Position numbers and translations under genes: made by a program. A DNA stretch of 64,000 nt from Clostridium brassicae (GTDB lineage Bacteria; Bacillota; Clostridia; Clostridiales; Clostridiaceae), in contig NZ_JAPQFJ010000015.1 in the NCBI RefSeq assembly GCF_026738875.1, positions 51,366 through 115,365 on the forward strand. The letters run 5' to 3'. This document shows, piece by piece, positions 9,242-17,913 of this stretch (position 1 is the stretch's first letter; each line of letters opens with the position of its first letter). Under the pieces are notes generated by a model. The model searched no databases. It saw only the letters and a list, made by a program, of their open reading frames with translations, and was not told the origin of the DNA.

Positions 9242-10264
9242 TTAAGATCTAGCTGTATTAATTATTAATAACTCCATTTCAGTTTTTCCATCTACAGATG
9301 TACTTTTTAAATTTTTCTCTGTTTCTAAACACAATTCCATACTCTTCTCAATTTGATTAAATTGGAATTTTCTGCTTTGTTTCATCATATTTTCACATAT
9401 AAAAGGATGAAGTCTTAATTCTCTAGCAAGTTCTTCCTTAGTATTTCCTTTTTCTAAACCTACCTTTATATTAAAAAGTAAATTAAACTGCCTTTCTATC
9501 ATTCTTAAAATAGTGTTAACATTTTCTCCCTTGAATATTAATTCATTTAATATATCTAATGCTTTTTCAGGTTTCCTCTGAGATAAGTAATCTACTAAGT
9601 TGAAAATATCATTATCATTCTTAACTGTTATAACATCATAAATATCCTTAGATGTTATCTCTCTTCCATAAGTATACCAATATAACTTTTCAACTTCATT
9701 TTGAATTATGTCCATGTTGTTTTCAACACAATTACAAAACAAAGTTAATTCCACCTTTCCTATTTTTAAATTTTTTTTATCAAAAATCTCCTTAACTTTT
9801 TTTTGAAAAGCTGCTCCTTTTAATTTTGAAAATTTAACTACTTGGCAATATTTGTCTAGTTTCTTTATTTTATTACTTTCTTTCTCTCTATCATTTTCAA
9901 AAATATAATACATTATAAGTATACATTCTTTGGGCAACTTTTTTATGTACATCTCCATATATTTATATACCTTTTCCTTTTCTCGATCACATTTATCTCT
10001 AAGGAAACTGGCTCTATAAACTACTACAACCTTTTTTTCATCCATAAATGGTAAAGTCTCACAGGCATTAGTTAAATTATCTGAATTAACAGTTAATCCA
10101 TCTAACTGAGTATAATTCAAGTCCATAAAATCATTTTTTATAGATTTTTTTATAATAATATCTATAACATTTTTAATACTTTGTTCATCACTTCCACAAA
10201 ATATATAACAATTTGCAATCTCATTCTTTTTAAGTTTATTCTCTAATGATAAAGAATCTATCAA
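9242..10264 (-). CDS. holA: DNA polymerase III subunit delta (clamp loader)
   Basis: The 340-aa protein MIDSLSLENKLKKNEIANCYIFCG has the delta-subunit layout: an N-terminal domain with the YIFCGSD strand, a central region (ENNMDIIQNEVEKLYWY) and the C-terminal collar helices (RMIERQFNLLFNIK). Delta opens the beta sliding clamp. The start is a TTG at 10264, preceded by GGGGG at good spacing. Between comEC and rpsT, holA is at its usual place in Firmicutes (comEC-holA-rpsT). Confidence 0.92.
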   Translation of the reverse strand: MIDSLSLENKLKKNEIANCYIFCGSDEQSIKNVIDIIIKKSIKNDFMDLNYTQLDGLTVNSDNLTNACETLPFMDEKKVVVVYRASFLRDKCDREKEKVYKYMEMYIKKLPKECILIMYYIFENDREKESNKIKKLDKYCQVVKFSKLKGAAFQKKVKEIFDKKNLKIGKVELTLFCNCVENNMDIIQNEVEKLYWYTYGREITSKDIYDVITVKNDNDIFNLVDYLSQRKPEKALDILNELIFKGENVNTILRMIERQFNLLFNIKVGLEKGNTKEELARELRLHPFICENMMKQSRKFQFNQIEKSMELCLETEKNLKSTSVDGKTEMELLIINTARS

Positions 10265-10432
10265 TTTCAGTCCCCCACTTTTGATTTTGAATTATAGAAT
10301 ATATTCTACAAAATATAAATATATGTTCTCTAAAACTTTCTTTAGTAGTCATAAATATATATTTTAAATTATTGAGTTGATTGTAATAAAAGATCATATA
10401 AAATCAACAATCTATGATATATTATAAAATAA

Positions 10433-11770
10433 TTATATCATGTTATATATAATTATAAAACTCAACAACATTAAAGGAAAATATTTAACTTCTTTATATT
10501 CATGTTTATAAAATATATAACTCATAATAATCGATAATAAGACTATTCCATAAAAATAATTGTATTTATGTACTGGTGGAGCTATTTTTAATAATACATA
10601 GTTTGCTCCCTGTATAGTAGTAGTAAGTGAATATAAAATATAAATTACTATATTTTTAAGAATTGGTATATTTATTGCCACAGCCCCTATATTACCTGCA
10701 AATATTAATAAAGAATATAAAGGAATAAGTATCAAATTTGCTGGAATAAAAAAAATACTTACTTCATTAATGGCACACATAACATATGGCATTGAAAAAA
10801 CTTGAGAACTTAAAGTTATACTTAAACTTTCATTGATTTTTTTAGGCAGTTTATATAAAATCCTCTTTATTTTTTTGTTATATAGTATTATACCAAGAGT
10901 AGCTAGAAATGATAATGTAAATCCTATATTTGTTATATAATATGGTCTTATAATTAATAGAATCAATGCTGATAAAGCTAATGCCGAAAGACTATCATAA
11001 GTTCTATAAACAATTTTTGATAACTTTAAAATTAGTATCATTATATAAGCTCTTATAGTAGCCGCTTTTGCACCTGTAAATATTAAGTATATGAAGGACA
11101 ATATAAGACTTATTTCAATTCCAAACATTTTCTGCAAAAATCCATATACTAAAGCCATATGGAACCCAGAAACACTTATTATATGAGATATTCCTAATTC
11201 CTTAAAATTTTCTTTTTCATGAAAAGATAGATATTTAGTTTCTCCATAGCATACACTCATTATTAAAGCCGATTTATCTTTTCCAAGTGATTCTGAGTAT
11301 TTTGTAAATAGTTTTTCTTTTAAATTATATAACTTAAATACAAAATCTTCATTTCTGTTTTCATAAAAAGTAACTTTATATATTCCAATAGAACCTTTTT
11401 CATAGTCAGTTTCTTTTTTAAAATTTCCATAAAGCTTAACTTTTTCTCCGTTAGATAACTCTTTTAAATTTCCTGAAAGATATACTATTCTTCCTTTATA
11501 ATTTCCAGTGCAGTATTTTCCTCTTTTTTCAACTAGTCTAAACTCACCTTCACTAGGTACATTTATATTATAATAATTGTAAAAACTAAATCCTCCTATA
11601 ATAAAAAACAAGCATAAAATAATAGCTTCTTTTTTATTTAAAGTAAAAAAAATAATACTAAAAAAGGATGCAGCCACAGCCGCACCTAAAAATATGTTGT
11701 ATTCAAAAACAATTATGATAAAAGCTCCCAAAAATACTGATATTGAATAATAAATCAAAGGTCTTTTCAT
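10433..11770 (-). CDS. comEC: ComEC/Rec2-type DNA uptake channel, short form
   Basis: The 445-aa protein has an N-terminal membrane region, an OB-like DUF4131 segment (about residues 60-150) and the polytopic Competence domain with the diagnostic LGISHIISVSGFHMALVYG. ComEC forms the inner-membrane channel for single-stranded DNA in transformation. It lacks the C-terminal metallo-beta-lactamase-like domain of the ~770-aa Bacillus protein; the 168 bp downstream contain no remnant of it, so this is a genuinely short form rather than a frameshift. Its start overlaps the 93-aa gene by 4 nt (ATGA), indicating translational coupling. Confidence 0.88.
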   Translation of the reverse strand: MKRPLIYYSISVFLGAFIIIVFEYNIFLGAAVAASFFSIIFFTLNKKEAIILCLFFIIGGFSFYNYYNINVPSEGEFRLVEKRGKYCTGNYKGRIVYLSGNLKELSNGEKVKLYGNFKKETDYEKGSIGIYKVTFYENRNEDFVFKLYNLKEKLFTKYSESLGKDKSALIMSVCYGETKYLSFHEKENFKELGISHIISVSGFHMALVYGFLQKMFGIEISLILSFIYLIFTGAKAATIRAYIMILILKLSKIVYRTYDSLSALALSALILLIIRPYYITNIGFTLSFLATLGIILYNKKIKRILYKLPKKINESLSITLSSQVFSMPYVMCAINEVSIFFIPANLILIPLYSLLIFAGNIGAVAINIPILKNIVIYILYSLTTTIQGANYVLLKIAPPVHKYNYFYGIVLLSIIMSYIFYKHEYKEVKYFPLMLLSFIIIYNMI

Positions 11771-12048
11771 ATTTCATCACTCATACTAATAAAAGAGTTC
11801 TCAATCTTCTCATCTTTTTTCTTATATACATCTACTATTATTTTTACTCTATGGATAGAATTATCAATTTTTACATCTTTAACGTAAGGCGTGCCATTTT
11901 TTTCTCTCATACTAAAATATTTTTCAGCAAAACTTTGAGCTGATTCTATATCTAACCTATCATAATTAGAAAAAAAATCTTTTTCTGGTATGTCCAAAAA
12001 CTCTGTATTACTGCCAATTACAATAGTTTCAAATACATTATCCAGCAT
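11767..12048 (-). CDS. Hypothetical 93-aa protein coupled to comEC
   Basis: Not recognised. A soluble, acidic protein beginning MLDNVFETIVIGSNTEF, with alternating charged and hydrophobic residues in the second half (VKIIVDVYKKKDEKIENSF). The stop overlaps the comEC start as ATGA, so the two are probably co-translated and may work together. GGAGGTG lies at good distance from the ATG at 12048 but is buried in a hairpin (12058-12094). Confidence 0.7.
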   Translation of the reverse strand: MLDNVFETIVIGSNTEFLDIPEKDFFSNYDRLDIESAQSFAEKYFSMREKNGTPYVKDVKIDNSIHRVKIIVDVYKKKDEKIENSFISMSDEI

Positions 12049-12057
12049 AAAAAATAC

Positions 12058-12094
12058 ACCTCCATATATTTAATTTAACCAAATATACGGAGGT
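12058..12094 (-). terminator. Hairpin with T run overlapping the ribosome binding site of the 93-aa gene
   Basis: ACCTCCATATATTT (12058-12071) and AAATATACGGAGGT (12081-12094) give a 14-bp stem with one G-U pair in the RNA. On the minus strand the 3' arm holds GGAGG and is followed by a short T run, so it can act as terminator of the upstream ATPase gene or as a ribosome-binding-site mask for the gene ahead of comEC. Confidence 0.65.
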
Positions 12095-12186
12095 TTAAAC
12101 CTATAATTCTTATTTTTAATGTATAGTTTAAAAGATTATAAAAATATTTTTTATAACTTCTCTTAGAAATATAATTGTATATTTTA

Positions 12187-14757
12187 TTATTCTAACTTTT
12201 TCATAAAAATAGTAGTAATAACTTGTACAGCTACTATAGTAATAATAAATTTCAAGTTACTATAATTACTTAAAAGCATACCTTTATTACCAAATACAAT
12301 AATGCCCATAATAACCAATATCAAAATTGTTAATACAAAAAATGATAATTTACTTTTAATAATACTCTTTATATCTGAAAAATAAGTGCTAAATATTATG
12401 CAACTTACATTTAAACTTATAAACAAATTAAATTCTCCTAGATAAAAACTAGTCCTACTTCCATAATAAAAAGCTATAGTTGATATTATTCCCATACAAA
12501 TACCATATAATAATATGTTATTTGTAAAGTTTTCAAATATACTTCTATCTATCACTACTCCTTCATAGTTTTTTATTTTAATATTTTTATGCTGACTAAA
12601 AATAAGTATATAACTTAAAATTAAAGTTACAAAATTTATAAATAAAATTTTACTTGAAGTTATAGGAATATTGTATCCTAAAATTGTAGGTATTAGAATA
12701 CTTATTAGTTGGCCTATTGACATTACTAAAATAAATATAGATTCATCTTTTAATACCTGCATCAATTTTCTACTTTCTTCGATCAAAGATAATAAATTTA
12801 TTAAATCATTATCTTTTATATATATATCAGCAAGCTTTTTGGTAATATTAGTACACTTAGGACCTGATGCAATTCCTATATGCGCTGTCCTAAGGCTTGG
12901 AGAATCTGTAAACCTATTTCCCGTAACTGCTAAATTATATCCTAATTTTTGAAACATGGATGAAATCTTACATTTTGTTTTAGAAGATATCTTTGAAAAT
13001 ATCCCCACTCTTTCAATATACTTTTCAATTTCTTCTTCTTCCATGTGATCAATTTCTACTTCTGATAGTACTATATCATTTTTATTTAACAAACCTACCT
13101 TTTTACCAAAAGACTCTGCAGTTATTTTATTATCTTCTGTAATAACTGTTGCTTTAACAGCTAAACTTCTACAATAATCTATATAAGTCCTCGCATTCTC
13201 TTTTATGGGATTTTCAAAGCCCACCAATCCTACAAATACTAAGTTACTCTCTATGTTTTCATTTATACTTGGCTCATAATTAAAATTCCTATAAGCAAAG
13301 CCTTCTACATAAAGATATTCTTTTGACATGGTTAAATCTGCATTTCTTATCTCATTTATGTCTTTATCTGTTATCTCTACTTCTATTCCATTTTTCATTA
13401 TATGAGTGCATCTTTCAAGTAGTCGATCAATGCTTCCTCTTACATTAGCTCTGTACTTATCTTCTACCATATTTAAAGATGTTTTTATCCTTTTATCCCT
13501 ATCATAAGGTATTACAAATATTCTTTCCATTTCTTTATCTAATAATCTTTTATCTAAAAAATTTCTAATCCCATATTTGGCTAAAGATATTTCAATAAAA
13601 TCTCCTTTTACTATATCTCCATCTATATTTCTTCTTACATCATTACATAAAAGTCCAATATTTAAAATTCTATATATGTTATCTTTGTTTTCTTCTTCAT
13701 TAGAATTTTCTTCTAATATTTTACTATTTGTGAAGATTTTATTAACATACATTTTTTCTTCTGTTAATGTTCCTATCTTATCTATAAAAATCATATTTGT
13801 ACTAGAAAGCCTTTGAATTGAAGATAATCCCTTAAAATAAATTCCATTTGTCTTCATATTATTTTTTAATATAAACCCGACTACAAAAACAGCAAAAATC
13901 ATATGAACTGGAACTAGTACTAGATATACCAAAGGAATTAATTTTAAAGAAAAACTTAAATTTTTATTATAAAATCCATAAAGCAGAATTAAAGAAGAAG
14001 CAATCAAAAATGCAATTGCAAGAATGTTTATAATACTAGATATATTTTTTTCAAATATATTTATATCCTGCTTTTCTTTTATAAAATCTTGTATTGTTTT
14101 TCCTATCTGAGTATTCTCTCCAACTGCTATAACAATGCCTTTAGCACTTCCATCTATTACAAAAGAAGATTTAAATGCTATGTTTTTCATTTCACTTAAT
14201 GTTATTTCCTTATCTTCAATTTTTGTTGAGTATTTTTCTACAATGGTATTATCTCCTGTTACCGCTGATTCCTTTATCTTTAAATCGTCACATTCTATCA
14301 ATCTTAGATCAGCTGGAACTATCTCTCCTCTTTCAAGATAAACTATATCCCCTATAACAACTTCTTCAGAATTAATTTTGTTACTTTTTCCGTTTCTCAT
14401 TACTAATGCTTCATTAGGAGTTATTTTATCTAATTCTTTTAAGTTTTTTTCACTACTATAGGTTTTTAAAAAAAACAATATAACACAAAAATTAATCATT
14501 GCAAAAATAAGGCTTCCTGAAAAAACTTCTTTATTATAGATTAATAAAGCGGATACAGCAAATCCTATCAAGGCATATAATTTAAAAACTTCTTTTATGA
14601 ATAAAAAAATACTACTTTTCAATTTTATATTTAATGTAGTATTCTCTCCATACTTTTCTCTATTAGAATTTACATTATCTGCACTTAATCCTTTACACAT
14701 ATCACTATTAAGCTCTTTTACTACTTCACTCCAACTAAAATTATACCAATCAAACAT
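12187..14757 (-). CDS. P-type ATPase-like protein with degenerate catalytic motifs
   Basis: The 856-aa protein has the full P-type ATPase layout: N-terminal cation-ATPase segment, paired membrane helices, actuator, large P/N cytoplasmic region and a C-terminal membrane block. The catalytic motifs are degraded: TGES is TGDN (167-170), DKTGT is DKIGT (326-330, Asp kept), the nucleotide-site KGA is RGS (440-442), DPP is ENP, TGD is TED, and TGDGVNDAP is TGNRFTDSP (612-620), losing one of the two hinge aspartates. The membrane PEGL motif reads VPVHM. The frame is open throughout, so it is not a decayed pseudogene. It may be slow, inactive or a sensor. An intact paralogue lies at 51770-54376. Confidence 0.8.
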   Translation of the reverse strand: MFDWYNFSWSEVVKELNSDMCKGLSADNVNSNREKYGENTTLNIKLKSSIFLFIKEVFKLYALIGFAVSALLIYNKEVFSGSLIFAMINFCVILFFLKTYSSEKNLKELDKITPNEALVMRNGKSNKINSEEVVIGDIVYLERGEIVPADLRLIECDDLKIKESAVTGDNTIVEKYSTKIEDKEITLSEMKNIAFKSSFVIDGSAKGIVIAVGENTQIGKTIQDFIKEKQDINIFEKNISSIINILAIAFLIASSLILLYGFYNKNLSFSLKLIPLVYLVLVPVHMIFAVFVVGFILKNNMKTNGIYFKGLSSIQRLSSTNMIFIDKIGTLTEEKMYVNKIFTNSKILEENSNEEENKDNIYRILNIGLLCNDVRRNIDGDIVKGDFIEISLAKYGIRNFLDKRLLDKEMERIFVIPYDRDKRIKTSLNMVEDKYRANVRGSIDRLLERCTHIMKNGIEVEITDKDINEIRNADLTMSKEYLYVEGFAYRNFNYEPSINENIESNLVFVGLVGFENPIKENARTYIDYCRSLAVKATVITEDNKITAESFGKKVGLLNKNDIVLSEVEIDHMEEEEIEKYIERVGIFSKISSKTKCKISSMFQKLGYNLAVTGNRFTDSPSLRTAHIGIASGPKCTNITKKLADIYIKDNDLINLLSLIEESRKLMQVLKDESIFILVMSIGQLISILIPTILGYNIPITSSKILFINFVTLILSYILIFSQHKNIKIKNYEGVVIDRSIFENFTNNILLYGICMGIISTIAFYYGSRTSFYLGEFNLFISLNVSCIIFSTYFSDIKSIIKSKLSFFVLTILILVIMGIIVFGNKGMLLSNYSNLKFIITIVAVQVITTIFMKKLE

Positions 14758-14860
14758 AAAAATCCCTCATATTTTATTTAGTTTTATTTATACTTCATAT
14801 TCTTATTCGTATATATTAATGTAAACTTTAATACATTTACATTAAATTCAAACAAAATTA

Positions 14861-14882
14861 ATGAGCCTCTAAAAGGCTCACT
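14861..14882 (-). terminator. Terminator hairpin after the 99-aa gene
   Basis: TGAGCCT and AGGCTCA form a 7-bp perfect stem with a 5-nt loop just after the 99-aa gene; the following minus-strand sequence ATTAATTTTG is only moderately T-rich. Confidence 0.65.
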
Positions 14883-14885
14883 AAC

Positions 14886-15185
14886 TTAAATCTCTTTATT
14901 TTTAAAGAAATTTGTTCTAAAATAATTTTTTTCACCATCATCATCTTCTATTAGATATAAAACAGTATTATCTACAGAAGGTGTTATTTTAGGTTGAACA
15001 GGAACTATAACACTTAAAACGTCATATTCTTTATCTTGAGTTAAATTTACTTTAACACCTAATTTTTCTTGGGTATTTTTCTTGAAAATAACTTTTTTAA
15101 TTGGTTTCACAATTTCCTGTGTTTCTTCGTTATCCTTAATTTCATTCATTTCTTCTAATTCTTGCATATCTTGTAATTCTTGCAT
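14886..15185 (-). CDS. Hypothetical 99-aa protein with repeated acidic N-terminus
   Basis: Not recognised. The first ~25 residues repeat the unit MQEL(Q/E) (MQELQDMQELEEMNEIKD) and are strongly acidic, followed by a beta-rich soluble part (GVKVNLTQDKEYDVLSVIVP) ending EDDDGEKNYFRTNFFKNKEI. There is no signal peptide or membrane segment. AAAGGAG lies ahead of the ATG at 15185 and a terminator hairpin follows the stop, so it appears to be an independent small gene between the methyltransferase (divergent) and the ATPase-like gene. Confidence 0.65.
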   Translation of the reverse strand: MQELQDMQELEEMNEIKDNEETQEIVKPIKKVIFKKNTQEKLGVKVNLTQDKEYDVLSVIVPVQPKITPSVDNTVLYLIEDDDGEKNYFRTNFFKNKEI

Positions 15186-15458
15186 TAATCATAACTCCTT
15201 TTTATAATATTTTTTATATAAAATATTAATGTTACCTTTTAACATGTTTAATATTATATCATTTTTAAAGCTTGAATTCAAAATTTTATAATGGAAATTA
15301 TATTAAAAGTAGAAATAATTAATAAAATTGAATTTTCCTCTAAGCTTATGATAAAATTACTTATTGTATATAATCTTTTCTAATGATTGAGGAAATTACT
15401 AATTCTATATAATGTAAAAATAAATCTAACATACAAAAACGGAGGTACTAAAAAACTT

Positions 15459-16655
15459 ATGAATAAACAAAGTTTAACCAAACTAAAGCTTTTTTTTATG
15501 GGAATAGAAAATAGGTTCTCAGAAAATAAATCTATTTTCAAAAGTATAAATGTATCTTTTAAAACTGGCTTAAAAGAATTTAGTGGCCATGGAGTTTATT
15601 CTGAAGATAATATCAAATATAACTTTAATGGAATTACAATAGCTAATAGTATAAATAAGATTTTTGAAAATATATGTGCTGAAGCTGAAAAGTATGATTC
15701 ATTACAATTTATATATAGCGAAAGAGGTACTGATATTTTAATTTCTGCTGACAATAAAAATGTATTCATGAAAAATGTTGAATCAGAGAATGACAATACC
15801 ATAAAAGAAACTGTAAAAAACTCTAATCAACTATGTAATACTCATGAAGGTACATCTTCTTTACTAAATAGAGATTACTATATAAAAATAGGTAAAGCCG
15901 ATAATTTACTTAAAGAAATTAATATAATGACTAAAGAAGGTAAAATAAAAAATGATAAAATAAGAAAATATAATCAAATAGATCATTATGTTGAACTTTT
16001 AGATGGAATTTTTAATGATTTACCTAATAAAGGTACAATTAACATACTAGACTGCGGCTGTGGTAAATCTTATTTATCATTTGTACTAAATTACTACTTA
16101 ACTGAAGTAAAAAAGATGAAGTGTCATTTTATTGGCCTAGATTATTCGGAAAATGTAATTAATTCCTCTAAAAAAATGGCACAAAACTTAGGATATAGAA
16201 ACATGGAATTTCATGCTGTTGATATAAAAGATTATGTTCCTGATAAAAAAGTAAATATAGTATTATCTCTTCATGCTTGTGATACTGCTACAGATATGGC
16301 CCTAGCTCTTGGAATAAAATTAAATTCCGATGTTATTATTGCAGTTCCATGCTGTCACAGAGAATTATTAAATCAGTATTCTTATAATCCTTTTAAATCT
16401 ATTATAAAACATGGTATTTTAAAAGCTAGAATGGCCGATATTATAACAGATGGTATGCGTTCCACTATGCTTGAAGCTAAAGGCTATGATGTATCTGTTG
16501 TGGAATATATTTCACCTCTAGAAACTCCCAAAAATCTCATGATTAGGGCATTTAAGGTTAAAGAGAGTGATGATGATGCTATGGATGAATATCATAATTT
16601 AATGAATTCTTTAAATGTTTATCCTGCTTTATATAGATATTTAAATGAATGGTAA
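15459..16655 (+). CDS. SAM-dependent methyltransferase (Methyltransf_32-like)
   Basis: The 398-aa protein has an N-terminal region of about 160 residues that I cannot assign, then a class I methyltransferase fold: ILDCGCGKSYLSF (motif I), FIGLDYSENVI (motif II), IVLSLHACDTATDMAL and VPCCHRE. The HACD...D and PCC pattern resembles the family of eukaryotic METTL25/RRNAD1-like enzymes. The substrate is unknown. A longer frame starts at 15387, but GGAGG lies 13 nt ahead of the ATG at 15459, which gives MNKQSLTKLKL. Transcribed alone, with a terminator downstream. Confidence 0.8.
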   Translation: MNKQSLTKLKLFFMGIENRFSENKSIFKSINVSFKTGLKEFSGHGVYSEDNIKYNFNGITIANSINKIFENICAEAEKYDSLQFIYSERGTDILISADNKNVFMKNVESENDNTIKETVKNSNQLCNTHEGTSSLLNRDYYIKIGKADNLLKEINIMTKEGKIKNDKIRKYNQIDHYVELLDGIFNDLPNKGTINILDCGCGKSYLSFVLNYYLTEVKKMKCHFIGLDYSENVINSSKKMAQNLGYRNMEFHAVDIKDYVPDKKVNIVLSLHACDTATDMALALGIKLNSDVIIAVPCCHRELLNQYSYNPFKSIIKHGILKARMADIITDGMRSTMLEAKGYDVSVVEYISPLETPKNLMIRAFKVKESDDDAMDEYHNLMNSLNVYPALYRYLNEW

Positions 16656-16666
16656 TACATTAAGTC

Positions 16667-16699
16667 GATGATTATGAAATTTTAATTTTCATAATCATC
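16667..16699 (+). terminator. Terminator after the methyltransferase gene
   Basis: GATGATTATGAAA (16667-16679) and TTTCATAATCATC (16687-16699) are perfectly complementary and followed by ATTTTAAATTTT. It could serve both strands between this gene and convergent comEA. Confidence 0.8.
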
Positions 16700-16773
16700 A
16701 TTTTAAATTTTACATAAAAAAATTATAAAATTCCAAGATCATACAATTCATTAACTATTACTTTATAAAAAAT

Positions 16774-17424
16774 TTATCTTACTTGAATTTTATCTTTAAA
16801 TTTAGCAAGAGTTTTTTCTCCTATTCTATCTACTTTTGTAAGTTCATCAACTGATGTAAATCCACCATTTTTATCCCTATAATCTATTATCTTTTCAGCT
16901 GTTACTTCTCCAACTCCAGGCAAAGTCTTCAAATCTTCCTTTGTAGCAGCGTTGATGTCTATTTTATCACTGCCTGAACTACTTTCCTTAATGGAATTAC
17001 TTCTATTAATTGTATTATTGTTTGTTTTATTTTCTTCTCCCTTTTTACATATTATTATGCAATCTTCATCCTTTAGTTTCATGGAACCATTTACGCAAGT
17101 TGTATCTGCATTTTCAGTATACCCCCCAGCTTTGCCAATTAACTCATATACTCTAGTACCATATTTCATATCATATACATTGGGCTTTTTAACTTCCCCT
17201 TTTATCTCTACCACTATCTTTTTATATTCATTATAATGTTCTTTTTCCTGGGATGAATTAGACTTATCTATAATTACTTCTTCTTTATTTTTTACTTGAT
17301 CATTTTTCACTGTTACTTCTGCATTATTAGCTTTTGGTTTTGTACAAAAATACCCTACAATAAGAAATATTAAGCACATAACAATCATTACTATAGATCC
17401 AACTAATTTTTCTTTTTTTTCCAT
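16774..17424 (-). CDS. comEA: ComEA-type helix-hairpin-helix DNA-binding protein
   Basis: The 216-aa protein has an N-terminal membrane anchor (VGSIVMIVMCLIFLIVGYF), a spacer, an SLBB-like domain (about residues 70-125, VVEIKGEVKKPNVYDMKYG) and a C-terminal tandem helix-hairpin-helix (DINAATKEDLKTLPGVGEVTAEKI and VDRIGEKTLAKFKDKIQVR). ComEA binds incoming double-stranded DNA at the outer face of the membrane for transfer to ComEC. GGAGG lies 7 nt ahead of the ATG at 17424. It is not adjacent to comEC here, unlike the Bacillus comE operon. Confidence 0.9.
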   Translation of the reverse strand: MEKKEKLVGSIVMIVMCLIFLIVGYFCTKPKANNAEVTVKNDQVKNKEEVIIDKSNSSQEKEHYNEYKKIVVEIKGEVKKPNVYDMKYGTRVYELIGKAGGYTENADTTCVNGSMKLKDEDCIIICKKGEENKTNNNTINRSNSIKESSSGSDKIDINAATKEDLKTLPGVGEVTAEKIIDYRDKNGGFTSVDELTKVDRIGEKTLAKFKDKIQVR

Positions 17425-17857
17425 TACCATTCCTCCGAATTATTAGCTTTCACATTTATTTCTAATCTCTATATCTTAATTATTGACAACTCTCCTGCAA
17501 TTATTAACTGAATATTTAAATTTTTCATTTCTACCCTTATTGGATATATTCAATGTGAGGAAAAATTTTGCTCCTGTTTGTGTGTTTTCTATCTTTAAAT
17601 TACTTCCATTAAAAAAAAGTAAAGGAAAAAATTTTAAGTCGTTGACATCAAAATGCCATAGATCAGGTGTATACTACTTATTGTATTTTATATATTTTGG
17701 GTCCAAGACTATATAAAATCTTTAATTTTAAAAATTTTATATATGCAGATATATAATAAAAATTTCTTTAGTTTAGAAAATCCATAAGAATATTTGAAAA
17801 ATTCCTAGTATTCTTTAATATAATTATTTTCTTTAAATGTAATTGAAATGCTTTGTT
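17425..17857. other. Intergenic stretch without a supported gene
   Basis: Between divergent comEA and dacF. An open frame at 17483-17716 has no ribosome binding site and an unlikely composition. Scattered TTGACA-like hexamers have no properly spaced -10. The only convincing element is the dacF promoter just beyond this stretch. Confidence 0.5.
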
Positions 17858-17886
17858 TTGATATGGATTTATATTTCTGTTATACT
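17858..17886 (+). promoter_or_regulatory. Sigma-A promoter of dacF-like gene
   Basis: TTGATA (17858-17863), 17-nt spacer, TATACT (17881-17886), 27 nt before the start codon; TAGGAGGTAA follows as ribosome binding site. Confidence 0.8.
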
Positions 17887-17913
17887 AATCTTATAAAATT
17901 TAGGAGGTAACTA

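Noticed and set aside
10265..11770. comEC as a frameshifted or truncated gene
   Set aside because: The downstream 168 bp contain no trace of the missing domain in any frame; short ComEC forms exist in clostridia.
12187..14757. Calling the degenerate ATPase a pseudogene
   Set aside because: No stop or frameshift in 856 codons, and ends and membrane layout are preserved; motif loss alone suggests altered function rather than a dead gene.
17483..17716. 77-aa open frame between comEA and dacF
   Set aside because: No ribosome binding site, no recognisable domain, composition of non-coding AT-rich DNA.
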